Shown piece after piece: positions 13,732 to 15,161 of a stretch of DNA of 15,161 nt. The DNA lies in NCBI GenBank assembly GCA_022865845.1, contig JALHUC010000462.1, positions 1-15,161 of the forward strand, written 5' to 3'. Under the pieces are notes generated by a model, which was not told the DNA's origin, did no database searches, and saw only the letters and a list, made by a program, of their open reading frames with translations. The stretch comes from a bacterium. GTDB lineage: Bacteria; BMS3Abin14. Numbering within the stretch: the first letter of the stretch is position 1; every line of letters starts with the position of its first letter. The position numbers were made by a program, and so were the translations under genes.

Positions 13732-15161
13732 ATGACTTATGCCATAGTCCTGGTTCCACTATTCCCCCTGTTGGCTGTCCTGGCTAACCTGCTTTTCGGC
13801 AGGAACATGTCGGAGAAGGCGGTCGGCATCATGGGCAGCGGGGCAGTGGGCGCTTCTTTCCTTGCGGCCGTGGTCTCGGTATTGGGGCTGATCAGCCTTG
13901 ACCCGACTCACCGGGTTGTTGAGGTGATCCTTTACCAGTGGTTCAGCTCCGGAACTTTCGCGGTAGACATCGGGTTCCTGCTGGATCCCCTTTCCTCTGT
14001 TATGATCCTCGTGGTTTGCGGGGTCGGGTTCCTTATCCACGTCTACTCTATAGGCTATATGCACCATGACAAGGGGTTCAGCAGATATTTCCTCTACCTG
14101 AACCTGTTCGTGTTTGCCATGCTGCTGCTGGTTCTGGGAAACAGCTACCTTCTGCTCTTCGTCGGTTGGGAAGGGGTGGGTCTTTGCTCCTATCTCCTTA
14201 TCGGGTTCTGGCACCATAAGGACAGCGCCGCCGACGCGGGCAAAAAAGCGTTTATCGTTAACCGCATAGGTGACTTCGGGTTCATGCTGGGGATGCTGTT
14301 TATTGCCATCACCTTCGGCACCCTCAACTTTACCAAGGTGTTCGCCGAGGCACCCCATTATTTCAATACGGGTGATCCCCTCGTTATCCTCATAACACTG
14401 CTGCTCTTCCTCGGGGCCTGCGGCAAGTCGGCACAGATCCCCCTGCACGTCTGGCTCCCGGATGCCATGGAGGGCCCCACCCCTGTATCGGCCCTCATTC
14501 ACGCGGCCACCATGGTCACGGCGGGTGTGTACATGGTCTCCCGCAGCCATGTACTTTATAACCTGGCCCCGGAAACTCTCCTGGTGGTTGCCGTCGTAGG
14601 GTGCCTCACGGCCTTTTTCGCAGGAACCATCGCCCTGGTTCAGAACGACATCAAGCGTGTCCTTGCCTATTCAACAGTGAGTCAGCTCGGCTACATGTTC
14701 CTGGCGGCCGGGGTGGGTGCCTACACTGCGGCGATCTTCCACCTGATGACCCACGCCTTCTTTAAAGCACTTCTCTTTCTCGGCGCCGGAAGCGTGATCC
14801 ACGCCCTGTCCGACGAGCAGGATATCCGGAAGATGGGCGGGCTGCGAAAGATCATGCCCACGACTTATAAAACCTTCGTGATCGCGTCCCTTGCCATCGC
14901 CGGGATCCCGCCCCTTGCGGGTTTCATGTCCAAGGATGAGATCCTCTATTCGACCTTCAATTCAACCCATCCGGGTATGGCGCCCATTCTTCTCTGGTCG
15001 ATGGGTCTTCTCACCGCTTTTATGACGGCTTTCTACATGTTCCGCCTGGTTTACAAGACCTTCCACGGAGAATCCCGAATGGATCCCGAGGTTGAAAAGC
15101 ACGCCCACGAATCGCCCTCGGTGATAACGGTGCCCCTTTCAATCCTCGCCGTCCTTTCAGC
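13732..15161 (+). CDS. nuoL: NuoL, antiporter-like proton-pumping subunit of complex I (3' end cut off)
   Basis: The first 476 residues of NuoL are encoded and the frame stays open to the last base; family members are usually a little over 600 residues, so the distal helices and the long lateral helix are missing. It is the outermost proton-pumping subunit of the membrane arm. Residues matching known E. coli proton-path positions are all present: E147 (GWEGVGLCSYLLIGFW), D181 (KAFIVNRIGDFGF), K232 (CGKSAQIPLHVWLPDAMEGP), H257 (ALIHAATMV), H341 and K345 (MTHAFFKALLFL), and K401 (PPLAGFMSKDEIL). A complete, functional pump is therefore expected. ATG at 13732 follows a GGAGA site overlapping the nuoK stop. 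nuoM and nuoN are expected downstream. Mrp-type antiporter subunits are relatives, but the neighbours settle the assignment. Confidence 0.96.
   Translation, partial: MTYAIVLVPLFPLLAVLANLLFGRNMSEKAVGIMGSGAVGASFLAAVVSVLGLISLDPTHRVVEVILYQWFSSGTFAVDIGFLLDPLSSVMILVVCGVGFLIHVYSIGYMHHDKGFSRYFLYLNLFVFAMLLLVLGNSYLLLFVGWEGVGLCSYLLIGFWHHKDSAADAGKKAFIVNRIGDFGFMLGMLFIAITFGTLNFTKVFAEAPHYFNTGDPLVILITLLLFLGACGKSAQIPLHVWLPDAMEGPTPVSALIHAATMVTAGVYMVSRSHVLYNLAPETLLVVAVVGCLTAFFAGTIALVQNDIKRVLAYSTVSQLGYMFLAAGVGAYTAAIFHLMTHAFFKALLFLGAGSVIHALSDEQDIRKMGGLRKIMPTTYKTFVIASLAIAGIPPLAGFMSKDEILYSTFNSTHPGMAPILLWSMGLLTAFMTAFYMFRLVYKTFHGESRMDPEVEKHAHESPSVITVPLSILAVLS

Noticed and set aside
1..15161. tRNA, rRNA, CRISPR array, insertion sequence or integrase signatures
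   Set aside because: None was seen; apart from the 203-base gap, the window is filled by the listed genes.

Overview
The window is a single plus-strand operon fragment devoted to respiratory complex I (NADH:quinone oxidoreductase, Nuo). It is gene-dense, moderately GC-rich, and both outer genes run off the ends. No rRNA, tRNA, CRISPR array, transposase or minus-strand gene was found. The organism is a bacterium. Complex I genes in H-I-J-K-L order, FdhA-like NuoG proteins, and a GltD-type flavoprotein fused to NuoF suggest an anaerobic or facultative 'deltaproteobacterial' (Desulfobacterota-like) lineage. That placement is an inference from gene style with low confidence, since no taxonomic marker is present.

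Layout. (1) 1-3257: the C-terminal part of a plain NuoF and a complete NuoG, translationally coupled; this looks like the end of a canonical NADH-input module whose A-E genes would lie upstream. (2) 3271-11190: an extra block between nuoG and nuoH. It holds a small cyclic-nucleotide-binding-fold protein, a second NuoE, a 1026-residue NuoF with a thioredoxin-like ferredoxin domain in front and a whole GltD/NfnB-like FAD-NAD(P)H unit behind, a second NuoG, and a zinc-ribbon/TPR protein. (3) 11191-11393: a 203-base gap with four consecutive hairpins, the only long intergenic region. (4) 11394-15161: the membrane arm and its ferredoxin-like connector, nuoH, I, J, K and the first three quarters of nuoL.

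How they fit together. The membrane genes occur once, but the genes for accepting electrons from pyridine nucleotide occur twice. The second set carries an additional flavin site of the glutamate synthase small subunit/NfnB class, which in characterised relatives uses NADPH. The block could be an alternative or supplementary electron-input arm for complex I (NADH plus NADPH), or a soluble flavin-based bifurcating or transhydrogenating enzyme encoded inside the operon. Both NuoG-like proteins keep all N-terminal iron-sulfur ligands but lack the Cys/Sec that coordinates Mo/W in formate dehydrogenases, so neither should be called an active formate dehydrogenase.

The most interesting elements are this second module, its GltD fusion, the sensor-like protein with a degenerate ligand pocket, and the hairpin cluster at the module boundary.
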